Source: JAAYDY01 sp964500225
GTDB lineage: Bacteria; Planctomycetota; Phycisphaerae; FEN-1346; JAACEH01
NCBI GenBank assembly: GCA_964500225.1
Contig: CAZCOA010000016.1
Coordinates: 1-53,561, forward strand
DNA: 53,561 nt
Direction of reading: 5' to 3'
Shown: positions 1 through 7,989 of the stretch, in pieces
Numbering within the stretch: the stretch's first letter is position 1
Layout: every line of letters starts with the position of its first letter
Program-made: the position numbers and the translations under genes
The notes under the pieces: model-generated
The model's database searches: none
What the model was told of the DNA's origin: nothing
The model's input: only the letters and a program-made list of their open reading frames with translations

Positions 1-31
1 CGGGTTGCCCACCACGCGTTGATGGCCGGCC

Positions 32-60
32 TTTATAGTCGGGCACACGGGGTTTGTAAA
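32..60 (-). promoter_or_regulatory. Sigma-70-type promoter firing out of the left edge
   Basis: Read on the minus strand, a TTTACA -35 box (60-55) and a TATAAA -10 box (37-32) are separated by exactly 17 bases. This is close to the housekeeping consensus and would start transcription near position 25, heading left. It implies a gene divergent from cmk just outside the window, which cannot be seen. Confidence 0.55.
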
Positions 61-74
61 GAGGCGACGGGTAA

Positions 75-90
75 GGGGGGGGGGGGGGGG
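75..90. repeat. Homopolymer of 16 G upstream of cmk
   Basis: Sixteen consecutive G (75-90) are followed by further G-rich sequence to about 101. A TAGAAT hexamer at 106-111 could be a -10 box for cmk; the matching -35 position would then fall inside the G run. Long G runs are prone to slippage and also to sequencing error, so the exact length should be treated with caution. Confidence 0.9.
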
Positions 91-150
91 CGGGGCGGGG
101 GCGTGTAGAATCGCGGGTTCGAACGACCGGGAAAGTTCGGGGACGACGAG

Positions 151-819
151 ATGATCGTGACGATTGACGGACCTGCCGGGAGCGGCAAATCGACCGTGGC
201 GCGTCTTCTGGCGGCGCGGCTGGGTGTGGCGCATTTGGATACCGGGGCGATGTATCGGGCGGTGACGGTGGCGGGGCTGCGTCGAGGAGTGGATCTGGCG
301 GACGAAGCGGCGCTGGAGAGGCTTGCCGGCGAAATTCGGATCGATCTGGTGCGAGATGGCGACGGGTTGCGTGTGCTTGTGGACGGCGAAGACGTGACGA
401 CGGCGATTCGCGACAACGAGGTGAGCCGCAAGACGTTCCATGCCGCATCGAACGAAGGAGTGCGGTCGGTGCTCGTTGAAGCGCAACGTCGCATCGGCCG
501 CGAATGGGGAAGCCTTGTGACCGAGGGACGCGATCAGGGCACGGTTGTTTTTCCGAAGGCGGACGTGAAGTTCTACCTGGACGCATCGCTCGAGGAACGT
601 GCCCGGCGACGGCACAGGGAACTCGTGCAGCGCGGTCAAGATGCAACTGTGGCCACGATCATGGAGGAACTGAGACAACGCGACGCGAGCGACCGTAATC
701 GGAAGGTAGGTCCGCTCCGTGTGGCCGAGGACGCCGTGGTGGTGGACACGACGAGGATGACGATTGATGAAGTGGTGGATACGCTGATGGAGCATGTCCG
801 CCGCGCGGGAGGCGCGTAG
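151..819 (+). CDS. cmk: Cytidylate kinase
   Basis: Phosphorylates CMP and dCMP with ATP, supplying CDP for nucleic-acid and CDP-lipid synthesis in the cytoplasm. The 222-residue protein has the family length. The P-loop GPAGSGKST occupies residues 7-15, followed by the substrate-binding LDTGAMYRAV segment (about 29-38), the EGRDQGTVVFP region and a lid with an RRRHREL helix. The ATG at 151 places the P-loop seven residues in, as is normal for Cmk. It is followed at once by plsC and then ispH and rpsA; cmk next to ispH/rpsA is a familiar bacterial arrangement. A G-rich region lies directly upstream. Confidence 0.96.
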   Translation: MIVTIDGPAGSGKSTVARLLAARLGVAHLDTGAMYRAVTVAGLRRGVDLADEAALERLAGEIRIDLVRDGDGLRVLVDGEDVTTAIRDNEVSRKTFHAASNEGVRSVLVEAQRRIGREWGSLVTEGRDQGTVVFPKADVKFYLDASLEERARRRHRELVQRGQDATVATIMEELRQRDASDRNRKVGPLRVAEDAVVVDTTRMTIDEVVDTLMEHVRRAGGA

Positions 820-823
820 AGCC

Positions 824-1462
824 ATGCTGCGGCGGATCTGGTACAGGGTGCTTCAGCTCATAGCGCAGATGCTCTACGTGGGGCTGATGCAGGGTCGGGC
901 GTACCATCGCGATCGTGTTCCGTGCCAGGGGGGCCTCCTGGTGGTCGCCAATCACCAGAGTTACCTGGATCCGATTCTGGTGGCGTTGCCGATTCCGCGT
1001 CCGTTCAGCCCGATGGCCCGCGAGTCGCTGTTTCGCCAGAGGCTGTTCTCGTGGCTGATCCGATCGCTCAACGCGTTTCCGGTGAAGCGCGGCAGCGCGG
1101 ACCTGGGGGCGATCAAGGAGGCCATCCGTCGTTTGAGTCGCGGAGAGATTGTGCTCGTGTTTCCCGAGGGGACGCGGACGCGCGACGGGTCGATCGGGCG
1201 GCTCCAGAGCGGGCTGGTGCTGATCGCGCAGCGGGCGAAGGTGCCGATTCTTCCGGCCGTGATCGACGGGGCGTACGAGTGCTGGCCGCGGCAGCGTGTG
1301 CTACCGACGTGGCACGCGCTGAAGGTGGGCTACGGCGAGGCGATTCCGGCCGAGGTGGTCGGGCGGAGCGAGCCGGGCGAACTCGTGGCCGAGTTGCACC
1401 GCCGCATGGTCGAGCTTCAGGCGGAACTCAGGGGCGGGAGGCGCCGGACATGGGGCGAGTGA
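824..1462 (+). CDS. plsC: 1-acylglycerol-3-phosphate O-acyltransferase (PlsC family)
   Basis: Transfers an acyl group to lysophosphatidate at the inner membrane to give phosphatidic acid. The family HX4D motif is seen as NHQSYLD, followed by the FPEGTRTRDG block that binds the glycerol phosphate. An N-terminal hydrophobic stretch (LQLIAQMLYVGLM) is a likely membrane anchor. I chose the ATG at 824, four bases after the cmk stop, giving 212 residues; an in-frame ATG at 794 inside cmk would add ten residues (MSAAREARRA) that do not look like part of the family. The 3' end overlaps ispH by 13 bases, suggesting coupled translation. The exact acyl acceptor cannot be read from sequence. Confidence 0.9.
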   Translation: MLRRIWYRVLQLIAQMLYVGLMQGRAYHRDRVPCQGGLLVVANHQSYLDPILVALPIPRPFSPMARESLFRQRLFSWLIRSLNAFPVKRGSADLGAIKEAIRRLSRGEIVLVFPEGTRTRDGSIGRLQSGLVLIAQRAKVPILPAVIDGAYECWPRQRVLPTWHALKVGYGEAIPAEVVGRSEPGELVAELHRRMVELQAELRGGRRRTWGE

Positions 1463-2319
1463 TTCAGGCGGGCGGCCGGACGATAGAGATGGCCGAGAAT
1501 AGCGGGTTCTGCTTCGGGGTGCGTCGGGCGATCCAGATCACGGAAGAGACGCTGGCCCGCGGCGGGCGGGTGTACAGCCTCGGGTCGGTCATTCATAACC
1601 CGCAGGAGATTCAGCGTCTGGAAGGTCTGGGCCTTCGGGTCATCGAGACGCTGGAGGAGGCCGTCGAGCCCGGAGTACTGATCATCCGCAGCCACGGGGT
1701 GAGTCCGGCGACGGCGGCGGAGGCGGAAGCCCGCGGGCTGGAACTGGTGGACGCGACGTGTCCGCTGGTGAAGCGGGCGCAGAGCCTGGCGCGGAAACTT
1801 CACGACGAGCAGTACCGCGTGGTGGTGGTGGGCGACGCGAAGCACCCTGAGGTGGAGGCGATCCTGGGCTACGCCCCCGGGGCGGCGGTCATCGACGGTC
1901 CGGAGGCCCTGGGGGACCTGGTGGCGCAGGCGCGTCTGGGGATCGTGAGCCAGACGACGCAGTCGCCGCGACGGTTTCGTGAGACGACGGCCGAGGCGGC
2001 GCGGCGGTTCCAGGGGCACGAGCTTCGGGTGTTCCACACCATCTGCAACGCGACGGTGGACCGGCAGGCGGCGGCCATGGAACTGGCGGGCCGCGTGGAC
2101 GTGATGATCGTTTTGGGCGGCCATAACAGTGCCAATACGCGGGAGTTAGCACGTCTGTGCAGCAGCACGGGGGTGCCGACGTATCACCTGGAGACGGCGG
2201 AGGAACTGGAAGAGGCGATGTTGGCGGGGCGGGTGCGCGTGGGGGTGACGGCGGGGGCCAGCACGCCGGCGTGGTTGGTGGAGCGTTTCATCGAGACGGT
2301 AAAAGGTCTCGACGGCTGA
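1450..2319 (+). CDS. ispH: 4-hydroxy-3-methylbut-2-enyl diphosphate reductase
   Basis: Last enzyme of the MEP isoprenoid pathway, reducing HMBPP to IPP and DMAPP with an iron-sulfur cluster. The three cluster cysteines are visible: C21 (GFCFGVRRA), C104 (DATCPLV) and C199 (ICNAT). The diphosphate-binding histidines appear in VIHNP, SHGVSP and HPEVEA, and the GGHNSANT and GAST motifs are near the C-terminus. The ATG at 1450 gives 289 residues, the usual length, and starts inside plsC. The frame stays open far upstream (to 922), but that part has the low-complexity look of an antisense-type shadow of plsC. It provides precursors for uppS, which lies further along the window. Confidence 0.96.
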   Translation: MGRVIQAGGRTIEMAENSGFCFGVRRAIQITEETLARGGRVYSLGSVIHNPQEIQRLEGLGLRVIETLEEAVEPGVLIIRSHGVSPATAAEAEARGLELVDATCPLVKRAQSLARKLHDEQYRVVVVGDAKHPEVEAILGYAPGAAVIDGPEALGDLVAQARLGIVSQTTQSPRRFRETTAEAARRFQGHELRVFHTICNATVDRQAAAMELAGRVDVMIVLGGHNSANTRELARLCSSTGVPTYHLETAEELEEAMLAGRVRVGVTAGASTPAWLVERFIETVKGLDG

Positions 2320-2328
2320 GGGGATAGT

Positions 2329-2337
2329 TGTTACAAT
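2329..2337 (+). promoter_or_regulatory. Possible extended -10 promoter of rpsA
   Basis: TG at 2329-2330, one base, then TACAAT at 2332-2337 matches an extended -10 element. No convincing -35 box is present 16-18 bases upstream, which extended -10 promoters can tolerate. It would give rpsA a leader of about 150 bases, separate from the cmk-plsC-ispH transcript. Confidence 0.4.
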
Positions 2338-2400
2338 GCCTCTTCTTGTGGTGTGGGCTTAAGCGTGCCGACGCGGCGCGCTTGCCCGGTTCGTGTTATC

Positions 2401-2469
2401 CCCCAGACGGGGCGGATGGTCGCGAGTGTCCTGCGGGGCAGGACGGTGAACGGTCTCGGATCCTCCGAG
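2401..2469 (+). promoter_or_regulatory. Structured 5' leader of rpsA with three hairpins
   Basis: Three small stem-loops follow each other before the rpsA start: 2401-2412 (CCCC/GGGG, 4-base loop), 2428-2444 (GTCCTG/CAGGAC, 5-base loop) and 2455-2469 (CTCGGA/TCCGAG, 3-base loop). The last ends just before the ribosome-binding region. In other bacteria S1 represses its own mRNA through leader structure; a similar role here is inferred only from position. Confidence 0.4.
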
Positions 2470-2493
2470 GGCAATCAGAGAGGTTGTTATCAT

Positions 2494-4311
2494 ATGGTAC
2501 GTCCGAGTATTCTGCGTCAGTACGGTGTTCGCGACAGCGATATCGAGAGCGAAGTCCAGCAGTTGCTGTCCAAGGACGGCAAGGGCGGCCTGCCGGATGT
2601 GTACGAAGCCTCGATCAAGAACTACGAGGTCGGGAGCATTCTGTCGGGCAAGATCATCAACGTGTTCGGCGACTCGGTGGTGGTCGATGTGGGCTACAAG
2701 AGCGAGGGGACGGTCGATAAGGCCGAGTTCCTGGATCCGTCGAAGATCGAGATCGGGCAGCGTGTGGACGTTCTGCTGGAGGCGGTGGACGGCGAGAGCG
2801 GCCAGATTGTGCTGTCGAAGCGCAAGGCGGACCGGATTCGCGGGTGGGAACGGATCATCAACGAGCACGCCGAGGGCGACGTGGTCGAAGGCCGTGTGAT
2901 GCGTAAGATCAAGGGCGGTCTGCTGGTGGACATCGGGGTGCCGGTGTTCCTTCCGGCGAGCCAGGTGGACATCCGTCGGCCGTCGGACATTGCGGAGTAC
3001 ATCGGTCGCGACATCAAGTGCAAGATTCTGAAGATCGACCAGAGCCGTCGGAACATCGTGGTGAGCCGCCGTCGGTTGATCGAGGAGCAGCGCGAGGAGA
3101 GCAAGAAGAAGCTTCTGGCCGAGATCCAAGTGGGCGAAATCCGCCGCGGCGTGGTGAAGAACATCGCCGACTTCGGGGCGTTCGTGGACCTGGGGGGCAT
3201 CGACGGACTGCTGCACATCACGGACATGAGCTGGACGCGGATCAGCCATCCGAGCGAGATGGTGAAGATCGACAGCGAAATCGAAGTGGTCATTTTGAAC
3301 GTGGACCGCGAGAAGGAGAAGATCGCCCTGGGCTTGAAGCAGAAGGAAAAGAGCCCGTGGGAGAACGTGGAAGAGAAGTACCCGATCGGTTCGAAGGTCA
3401 AGGGCACCGTGGTCAATATCATGAACTACGGGGCGTTCGTGAAGCTGGAGGACGGGATCGAGGGGCTGGTGCATATCAGCGAAATGTCGTGGACGAAGCG
3501 GATCAACCACCCGAGCGAAATGGTTTCCGTCAACGACCAGGTGGATGTGGTCGTCCTGGACATCAACAAGGAGAAGCAGGAGATCAGCCTCGGGATGAAG
3601 CAGACCGAGGTGAACCCGTGGACGCTGGTCAAGGACAAGTATCCTCCTGGGACGATCGTCGAGGGAAAGGTGCGGAACCTGACGAACTATGGCGCCTTCA
3701 TCGAGATCGAGGAAGGGATCGACGGCTTGCTGCACGTCAGCGACATGTCGTGGACGCGCAAGATCAGTCATCCGAATGAGTTGCTGAAGAAGGGCGACAC
3801 GGTGAAGGCCGTGGTGCTCAATGTGGATCAGGACAAGAAGCGTGTGGCGCTGGGCCTGAAGCAACTGGAAGAGGATCCGTGGGAGACGCGGATTCCGTCG
3901 TCCTATGTGCCGGGCGAGCTGGTCAAGGGGACGGTCACGAAGATCACGAACTTCGGCGTGTTTGTTCAACTGGAAGGCGACTTGGAAGGCCTGCTGCACG
4001 TCAGCGAGCTGGCGGACCACAAGGTGGAGCACCCCGAGGACGTGGTGAAGGTGGGCGAGGCGATCGAGGTGAAGATTCTGCGGGTGGATACGGAGGAGCG
4101 GAAGATCGGTCTGTCGCTGAAGCGGGCGCAGTGGGCGGCGGAGGACGCCGAACAGGATCAGTCGTCGGCACAGGGCGGCGGGGCGAAGCGCGAGCGAGCG
4201 AAGCTGGGCGGCATCCAGGACTCCGACGGCGGCGTGGACGGGATCGTCAGCGACGTGTTGTTCACCATGCCGAAGTCGTCTGAGTCGAGCAAGGAGCGGG
4301 ACCAGCAGTGA
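2494..4311 (+). CDS. rpsA: 30S ribosomal protein S1
   Basis: RNA-binding protein that helps mRNA dock on the 30S subunit. Six S1/OB-fold repeats can be read in order, beginning at VGSILSGKIINVFGD, EGDVVEGRVMRKIKG, VGEIRRGVVKNIADFG, IGSKVKGTVVNIMNYG, PGTIVEGKVRNLTNYG and PGELVKGTVTKITNFG. Repeats 3-5 carry the strongest S1 signature (GLLHITDMSW, GLVHISEMSW, GLLHVSDMSW). The ATG at 2494 gives 605 residues and has a purine-rich GAGAGAGG ten bases upstream; the frame is open to 2353 but the extra residues do not resemble S1. A short acidic/charged tail follows repeat 6. Confidence 0.96.
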   Translation: MVRPSILRQYGVRDSDIESEVQQLLSKDGKGGLPDVYEASIKNYEVGSILSGKIINVFGDSVVVDVGYKSEGTVDKAEFLDPSKIEIGQRVDVLLEAVDGESGQIVLSKRKADRIRGWERIINEHAEGDVVEGRVMRKIKGGLLVDIGVPVFLPASQVDIRRPSDIAEYIGRDIKCKILKIDQSRRNIVVSRRRLIEEQREESKKKLLAEIQVGEIRRGVVKNIADFGAFVDLGGIDGLLHITDMSWTRISHPSEMVKIDSEIEVVILNVDREKEKIALGLKQKEKSPWENVEEKYPIGSKVKGTVVNIMNYGAFVKLEDGIEGLVHISEMSWTKRINHPSEMVSVNDQVDVVVLDINKEKQEISLGMKQTEVNPWTLVKDKYPPGTIVEGKVRNLTNYGAFIEIEEGIDGLLHVSDMSWTRKISHPNELLKKGDTVKAVVLNVDQDKKRVALGLKQLEEDPWETRIPSSYVPGELVKGTVTKITNFGVFVQLEGDLEGLLHVSELADHKVEHPEDVVKVGEAIEVKILRVDTEERKIGLSLKRAQWAAEDAEQDQSSAQGGGAKRERAKLGGIQDSDGGVDGIVSDVLFTMPKSSESSKERDQQ

Positions 4312-4373
4312 CCGTTGGCGGGCAGGCTGACGGTCATGTGTCGTTGGCGTAAAGTCAAGCAGGCCAAGGGCAT

Positions 4374-4401
4374 GGGAAGGGACGGAAGTTCGTCCCTTCC
4401 C
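4374..4401 (+). terminator. Perfect 11-bp hairpin after rpsA
   Basis: GGGAAGGGACG (4374-4384) and CGTCCCTTCCC (4391-4401) form a perfect 11-bp stem around a six-base loop, 63 bases after the rpsA stop. No U-tract follows, so it may be a Rho-assisted terminator or an RNA-stabilising end rather than a classical intrinsic terminator. Confidence 0.6.
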
Positions 4402-4455
4402 GTAAGTCCTTGGTGAGAATCGGGTTGTGGTTTCCAAAAAGTCAAAAGAAAAAGA

Positions 4456-4486
4456 TTGCCAACAAGCCGTTTTCGTGGTCTAATAC
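4456..4486 (+). promoter_or_regulatory. Possible promoter of the sigma factor gene
   Basis: TTGCCA (4456-4461) with TCTAAT (4479-4484, 17-base spacer) or TAATAC (4481-4486, 19-base spacer) lies in the AT-richer part of the 358-base gap between rpsA and the sigma gene. It would leave a leader of about 180 bases. Apart from this and the hairpin at 4374 I see nothing else in the gap. Confidence 0.4.
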
Positions 4487-4669
4487 GATGCGCTTGGGAC
4501 TCGGGCTTGGGTTCAATTCGATACGTCCGGTTGTTCCTCGACCGTCCCATCAAATCGGTGGAGGTTCTGTCTCAAGCGGCCGACGGCAGGTGTCTGGGTT
4601 GGTGAAGCCGCTCTCACATATCTGAATGCGGTTTGAGTAGTAAGACTGACAACGAGGGGGTCTCGTCGT

Positions 4670-5521
4670 ATGGAATCGGGCCTGCAGCTCTACCTGCGTG
4701 AGATCAATCGTGCCAAACTGCTCACTCCGGAACAAGAGCAGGAACTGTCGAGGCGTCTGCGCAAGGGCGACATGCGCGCCCGTGACGAGATGATCCGCAG
4801 CAATTTGCGCCTGGTGGTCAACATTGCCAAGAACTACTGCAATCGCGGGTTGCTGTTTCTCGACCTGATCGAGGAGGGCAACCTGGGCCTGCTCCGGGCG
4901 GTGGAGAAGTTCGACCCGTCGATGGGGTGCCGGTTCTCGACGTACGCCTCGTGGTGGATCCGCCAGGCGATCAAGCGTAGCCTGATGAACAGCAGCAAGC
5001 CGATTGAGATTCCGGCCTACATGGTCGAGATGATCGGCAAGTGGCGTCGGGCGACGCAGCGGCTCGAGGGCGAGCTGGGCCGCCCGCCGAGTATCGAAGA
5101 GACGGCCAAGGACATGGGGCTGCCGGCCAAGAAAGCGGCCATTATCGCCCGGGTGGCCAAGGCGTTCGCGACACCCGTGCGGCAGACGGGCGACGAAGGC
5201 GGCATGCCCTTGTCGGAGATGCTCGCCGACGACCGGGCCCAGGACCCGGCCGAGGCCATTTTCGACAACCATCGCACGGAAATCGTTAGCGACCTGCTCA
5301 ACAGCATCGACGAGCGGGCCTCCAGCATTCTTCGCATGCGGTTCGGCCTGGATGGCGACGAGCCGATGACTCTCAAGGAGATCGGCGAGAAGATCGGTCT
5401 GACGCGGGAACGCGTCCGCCAGATCGAACGCGACGCCCTCCAGCGCATCAGCGAGGCCATCGCCCGCAAAGAGGGCGACCTCGAAGACCAGGAAGCCGAC
5501 GTCAAGACGCAGACGGCGTGA
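4670..5521 (+). CDS. RNA polymerase sigma-70 family factor (group 1/2 type)
   Basis: Directs RNA polymerase to -10/-35 promoters. The protein has region 1.2 (LQLYLREINRAKLLTPEQE), region 2 with LDLIEEGNLGLLRAVEKFDP and FSTYASWWIRQAIKRSL, region 3 (GRPPSIEETAKDMGL) and region 4 with the helix-turn-helix TLKEIGEKIGLTRERVRQIE. It lacks the acidic region 1.1 and the long non-conserved region of classical RpoD, so 283 residues is short for a primary factor and resembles group 2 (RpoS-like or accessory SigA) proteins. The ATG at 4670 has GAGGGGG eight bases upstream. Whether it is the main housekeeping factor of this organism cannot be decided here. It stands between rpsA and apt. Confidence 0.9.
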   Translation: MESGLQLYLREINRAKLLTPEQEQELSRRLRKGDMRARDEMIRSNLRLVVNIAKNYCNRGLLFLDLIEEGNLGLLRAVEKFDPSMGCRFSTYASWWIRQAIKRSLMNSSKPIEIPAYMVEMIGKWRRATQRLEGELGRPPSIEETAKDMGLPAKKAAIIARVAKAFATPVRQTGDEGGMPLSEMLADDRAQDPAEAIFDNHRTEIVSDLLNSIDERASSILRMRFGLDGDEPMTLKEIGEKIGLTRERVRQIERDALQRISEAIARKEGDLEDQEADVKTQTA

Positions 5522-5582
5522 GGCACGCCGTCGTCCAGCCGCTTTAATCCGCCACCGTACACACCCCAGGAAGGAGAGCCCC

Positions 5583-6119
5583 ATGGCCTCGGCCGCCGAG
5601 CGACTCAAGACATTGATCCGCAGCATTCCCGACTTTCCGAAGCCCGGCATCGTCTTCCGTGACATCACCCCGCTCATTGCCGATGCGGACGCCTTGCGCG
5701 AGGCGGCGCGGCTCATGGCGGACCCGTTCCGCAACGACGGGATTGATCTCGTCATCGGTATCGAGTCGCGAGGGTTTATTTTCGGCGCTGCCGTGGCGAT
5801 TGAACTGGGGGCCGGCTTCGTTCCGATCCGCAAGCCCGGCAAGCTGCCGTTCAAGACTGTGCGCCAGGAGTACTCGCTGGAGTACGGCACCGACACGATT
5901 GAGATGCACGCCGACGCTGTCCGCAAGGGCCAGCGCGTGTTGATGGTGGACGACCTACTCGCCACGGGCGGCACCATGGCGGCCGCGTGCCGATTGGTCG
6001 AGGGGCTGGGCGGCGTGGTGGCAGGCACGAGTTTCCTCGTGGAACTGACGTTCCTCGGCGGCCGCAAGAAACTCGGGAATCGCCGAACGGTTGCCCTGAT
6101 CGACTACGACAGTGAATGA
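5583..6119 (+). CDS. apt: Adenine phosphoribosyltransferase
   Basis: Salvages adenine by joining it to PRPP to form AMP. The 178-residue protein shows the type I phosphoribosyltransferase signature RVLMVDDLLATGGTM, the N-terminal FPKPGIVFRDITPLI segment and the adenine-pocket GIESRGFIFG region. An AAGGAGAG ribosome-binding site lies seven bases before the ATG. The stop codon lies inside the end of the convergent mnmG gene (16-base overlap), so no room exists for a terminator between them. Confidence 0.96.
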   Translation: MASAAERLKTLIRSIPDFPKPGIVFRDITPLIADADALREAARLMADPFRNDGIDLVIGIESRGFIFGAAVAIELGAGFVPIRKPGKLPFKTVRQEYSLEYGTDTIEMHADAVRKGQRVLMVDDLLATGGTMAAACRLVEGLGGVVAGTSFLVELTFLGGRKKLGNRRTVALIDYDSE

Positions 6120-7939
6120 TCCTGGCTCCGGCGCAGCCGTTCAATGTGGATTTCCAGCACGGTGACGTCGCTGTGGCCGATGCCTGGAATGCGGGCCGCC
6201 TGGCCGAGGTTGGCCGGGCGGATGCGGGCGAATTTCTCGCGGGCTTCGTGACGCAGTTGCGGCACGGAAGCGTAGTCCAACCCGTCGGGGATGCGGCGCA
6301 GCTCCCGCCGGCGGAATCCCTCGACCTGCCGCGTCTGACGTTCAAGATACCCGGCATACTTGACTTCGATCTCGACCTGCTCGGCGGCCAGGGGTGATGC
6401 GGCCGTCAGGCGGGCCAGGTCGGCGTTGCGGCCGGACAACTCTGCCAGCGTCACTTCCGGCCGCCGCAGCAGTTCCGCGAAACTTTTCGATCCGTCGCGA
6501 CAGGCGGCCAGGGCCGCGGCGATCTCCTCCATGGCGGCCAGTTTCTCGTCGAGCAGCCGTCGGCGCCGCTCATCGACGAGGCCGACCTCGTGCCCCAGCG
6601 GCGTCAACCGGCGGTCGGCGTTGTCGTACCGCAGCAGCAGCCGGTACTCGGCCAGGCTCGTAAACAACCGGTACGGCTCTTCGGCGCCCTTGGTGACCAG
6701 GTCGTCGATCATGACACCGATGTAGGCCTGGTCGCGGCCAAGAACCACCGGTTCCTGCCGCGCGACGTACCGTGCGGCGTTCAGTCCGGCCATCAGGCCC
6801 TGGCCGGCGGCCTCCTCGTAGCCGCTGGTGCCGTTGATCTGGCCGGCCAAGAACAGCCCAGGCACACGCTTGACCTGAAGATCGCTCGTCAGTTGCGTCG
6901 GCGGGACGAAATCGTACTCGATGGCGTAGCCGAACCGCAAAATCTCGGCCCGTTCGAGACCCTCGATGGCGCGGACCATGGCCAGTTGCACATCGGCCGG
7001 AACGCTGGTCGAGATGCCGTTGGCATAGATCCAATGAGTGTCGCGGCCCTCGGGCTCCAGGAATACCTGGTGGCGGTCGTGGTCGGCGAAACGGACGATT
7101 TTGGTCTCGATGGACGGGCAATAGCGCGGCCCCGTGCTTTCGATCTGGCCGCTATAGAGAGGCGCGCGGTGCAGATTGTCGCGGAGCAACTGATGCACAC
7201 GTTCGTTGGTGTACGTGATGAAACAAGGCACCTGGTCGATGCATAGACGGCCCGTGAGGAACGAGAACGGGACGATGTCGCTGTCGCCGTCCTGCCGCTG
7301 GAGCCGGTCGAAGTCGATGGTGCGGCGGTCGAGTCGTGGCGGCGTGCCGGTCTTCAGGCGTCCCAGCTCCAGGCCAAGATCGCGCAGGGATGCCGATAGG
7401 GCAGTGGAGGGGGGTTCGTTGATACGGCCGCCCGGCCAGATCCGCTCGCCGCAGTGCATGCGTCCATTAAGAAACGTGCCTGGCGTCAGGACGACAGCCC
7501 GGGCCGCAAGGTCGCCGGTGACGGCCGTGGCAATGCCACAGGCGCGACCATCGGCGACGAGCACCCTCATGGCCTCGTCGGCAATGAGCTCGAGGTTCTT
7601 CTGTTCGCTCAAACGCGTGAGCATGGCGCGGGCGTAGGCGTCGCGGTCGCTCTGGCACCGCGGGCCTCGGACGGCAGGGCCTTTGCTGCGATTCAGCAGA
7701 CGGAACTGGATGGCGGTCTGGTCGGCGACGAGGCCCATGGCACCGCCCAAGGCGTCCACTTCCCGGACTACCTGCCCCTTGGCCAAGCCGCCAATGGCCG
7801 GGTTGCAACTCATCTGGGCGACGGTCTCGGGCGACAGGGTGACCAGGGCCGTTTGGGCCCCGAGCCTCGCGGCCGCCAGGGCCGCCTCACATCCCGCGTG
7901 GCCGCCTCCGGCAACGATGATGTCGTATGAGCGCTTCAC
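6104..7939 (-). CDS. mnmG: tRNA uridine-5-carboxymethylaminomethyl modification enzyme MnmG (GidA)
   Basis: With MnmE, installs the cmnm5 group on U34 of several tRNAs, using FAD and methylene-THF. The dinucleotide-binding GGGHAGCEAALAAARLG lies near residue 10. PROSITE-type GidA blocks are visible (GPAVRGPRCQSDRDAYA, TGTPPRLDRRTIDF, GQINGTSGYEEAAGQG), as is the C-terminal helical region ending in an ARIPGIGHSD segment. The GTG at 7939 gives 611 residues and matches the family N-terminus (KRSYDIIVAGGG). No ribosome-binding site precedes it, and a perfect TATAAT lies only nine bases upstream, so the message is probably leaderless. MnmE is not in the window. The 3' end overlaps apt. Confidence 0.95.
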   Translation of the reverse strand: MKRSYDIIVAGGGHAGCEAALAAARLGAQTALVTLSPETVAQMSCNPAIGGLAKGQVVREVDALGGAMGLVADQTAIQFRLLNRSKGPAVRGPRCQSDRDAYARAMLTRLSEQKNLELIADEAMRVLVADGRACGIATAVTGDLAARAVVLTPGTFLNGRMHCGERIWPGGRINEPPSTALSASLRDLGLELGRLKTGTPPRLDRRTIDFDRLQRQDGDSDIVPFSFLTGRLCIDQVPCFITYTNERVHQLLRDNLHRAPLYSGQIESTGPRYCPSIETKIVRFADHDRHQVFLEPEGRDTHWIYANGISTSVPADVQLAMVRAIEGLERAEILRFGYAIEYDFVPPTQLTSDLQVKRVPGLFLAGQINGTSGYEEAAGQGLMAGLNAARYVARQEPVVLGRDQAYIGVMIDDLVTKGAEEPYRLFTSLAEYRLLLRYDNADRRLTPLGHEVGLVDERRRRLLDEKLAAMEEIAAALAACRDGSKSFAELLRRPEVTLAELSGRNADLARLTAASPLAAEQVEIEVKYAGYLERQTRQVEGFRRRELRRIPDGLDYASVPQLRHEAREKFARIRPANLGQAARIPGIGHSDVTVLEIHIERLRRSQDHSLS

Positions 7940-7948
7940 GGAGGGCGT

Positions 7949-7954
7949 ATTATA
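7949..7954 (-). promoter_or_regulatory. -10 box of mnmG, almost abutting the start codon
   Basis: Minus-strand TATAAT (7954-7949) is a perfect -10 hexamer. Transcription about seven bases downstream would begin near 7942, three bases before the GTG at 7939. The -35 region is weak (TTACCC with an 18-base spacer). The remaining intergenic sequence to 8265 belongs to the divergent Hsp20 promoter region. Confidence 0.5.
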
Positions 7955-7989
7955 AGGCCGTCGCCGCCGCCCGGGTAACGGAAAGCTGT

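Noticed and set aside
922..1449. Open frame extending ispH upstream by 176 codons through plsC
   Set aside because: The translated extension is low-complexity and lies over the well-supported plsC gene; the family N-terminus starts at 1450.
2359..4437. 692-codon open frame antisense to rpsA
   Set aside because: Rich in His, Leu, Arg and Pro with no recognisable domain; a typical shadow of a high-GC gene.
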